The notes under the pieces: model-generated | What the model was told of the DNA's origin: nothing | Seen by the model: the letters and a program-made list of their open reading frames with translations, nothing else | The model's database searches: none | Shown: positions 63,526 through 64,000 of the stretch, piece after piece | Layout of the letters: each line of letters starts with the position of its first letter | How positions within the stretch are numbered: position 1 is the stretch's first letter | Source of the DNA: Acanthopleura granulata | Taxonomy: Eukaryota > Mollusca > Polyplacophora > Chitonida > Chitonidae | Assembly (NCBI GenBank): GCA_016165875.1 | Contig: JABBOT010000005.1 | Coordinates: 19,165,136-19,229,135, forward strand | DNA length: 64,000 nt | Direction: 5' to 3' | Made by a program: the position numbers and the translations under genes

Positions 63526-63720
63526 ATGAAACAACGAAAGGAAGAAACAAAAGTGCGAGGCCAAAGTACGAAACAAGTGCGAAAGGGCGAGGCGAAAGTA
63601 AGAAAGTGCGAGGCGAAACAAGGGTTTGTCACCTCGCTCTGTAACATGTACCTTCGCCTCGCCCTTTCGTACTTTTGTTTCGCCCTTTTGTTCTTTCGAG
63701 TTTTGCTTCGCGTAAAAATA
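63526..63720. repeat. Imperfect inverted repeat of cgaaag/gcgagg words
   Basis: Left arm gtgcgaaagggcgaggcgaa faces right arm ttcgcctcgccctttcgtac, with further pairing outward (aaacaaaagtgcgagg against the ttttgtttcgccc side). GC and CpG content is far above the neighbourhood. Confidence 0.75.
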
Positions 63721-63785
63721 CGACAGAGAGAAAGAACATTCCAGATTCAACCAAACCTCCCCATTTCGTCCTTTTGTCTTCCGCT

Positions 63786-63995
63786 TAATTGTAAATCTCT
63801 ATGTGGATGCTAACCGAAAGGCAAGAGGTCGAAAGGGCGAGACTCCATCAAATCTCGCACTTTCGCACTATGGCCTTTCGCACAGCGATTTACCAGCGGA
63901 AGGCAAAAGAACCAAAGTGCGAGGTTTGATGGAGTCTCCTACTTTTGACCTTTTGCCTTCCTGTTAGCATGCGCACAGCGATTTAAAACCGGAAT
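63786..63995. repeat. Long inverted repeat (foldback), about 80-bp arms
   Basis: The arms share, in opposite orientation, gcgagactccatcaaatctc / ggagactccatcaaacctc, ggcaagaggtcgaaag / ggcaaaaggtcaaaag, and aaatctctatgtggatgct / aaatcgctgtgcgcatgct. The element reaches the window edge, so its outer limit is unknown. Confidence 0.8.
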
Positions 63996-64000
63996 GCAAA

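Larger units (their letters stand above)
46876..64000. other. Gene-poor 17 kb right arm
   Basis: Apart from the orphan exon at 55210-55323 I see no exon here. The segment is dominated by minisatellites (49.9-56.1 kb), SINEs (52.8, 60.1, 62.2, 63.0 kb), copies of the unclassified repeat and the inverted repeats after 63.5 kb. A CpG-richer patch at 61.3-61.6 kb could be a promoter. Confidence 0.55.

Noticed and set aside
63490..63813. Open frames of 86 and 95 codons on opposite strands at 63.5-63.8 kb
   Set aside because: Both run through the inverted repeat, and their Lys/Arg or Phe/Leu-rich translations only reflect the repeated words.

Overview
The window reads as a metazoan nuclear genome, most likely a marine lophotrochozoan and probably a mollusc. 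Genes are split by GT-AG introns, intergenic DNA is AT-rich, and several tRNA-headed SINE families are present, including one ending in a caccaatcaaataaataaa tail of a type I associate with mollusc genomes. The species call is an inference from memory and was not searched. No prokaryotic, viral or organellar segment was recognised.

Six protein-coding genes can be reconstructed. From left to right they are: NEIL1, a base-excision DNA glycosylase (minus, 7 exons, 4077-10331); an MKRN2OS homologue (plus, 4 exons, 11711-13533); mitochondrial elongation factor Tu, TUFM (minus, one exon, 16343-17791); a protein with three CCCH fingers, an RWD-like region and a C-terminal CHY zinc finger (plus, 10 exons, 18410-25152); FEM1C/FEM1A, a CUL2 substrate receptor (plus, 2 coding exons, 27680-32101); and a MYORG / SITS-binding-protein-like type II membrane GH31 protein (minus, 3 exons, 40820-46875). 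Every reconstructed exon chain keeps frame across all junctions. TUFM and the CCCH-CHY gene are divergent and share a roughly 0.6 kb upstream region with an ETS/GABP-type site. NEIL1 and MKRN2OS are also head to head, about 1.4 kb apart. The genes do not form one pathway; this is an ordinary mixed neighbourhood.

The regions 1-4.0 kb, 32.1-40.8 kb and 46.9-64 kb are gene-poor and repeat-rich. They hold four kinds of tRNA-derived SINE (several with clear target-site duplications), an unclassified interspersed repeat with about eight copies, small foldback elements, and many minisatellites. Seven tandem arrays fall between 42.9 and 56.1 kb. An 805-bp inverted-repeat element with a 7-bp target duplication sits in the FEM1 intron, and the right edge of the window is made of long inverted repeats built on cgaaag/gtgcga words.

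The points most worth a second look are: the GH31 protein, which has lost the catalytic nucleophile (KFDAGE-type motif changed to KFLHGE); a six-unit tandem array of a tRNA-like sequence in which every unit keeps an A-box-like and a B-box sequence; the CCCHx3-RWD-CHY architecture; an intronless TUFM with an extra C-terminal tail; and several SINE families with different heads but the same 3' tail.
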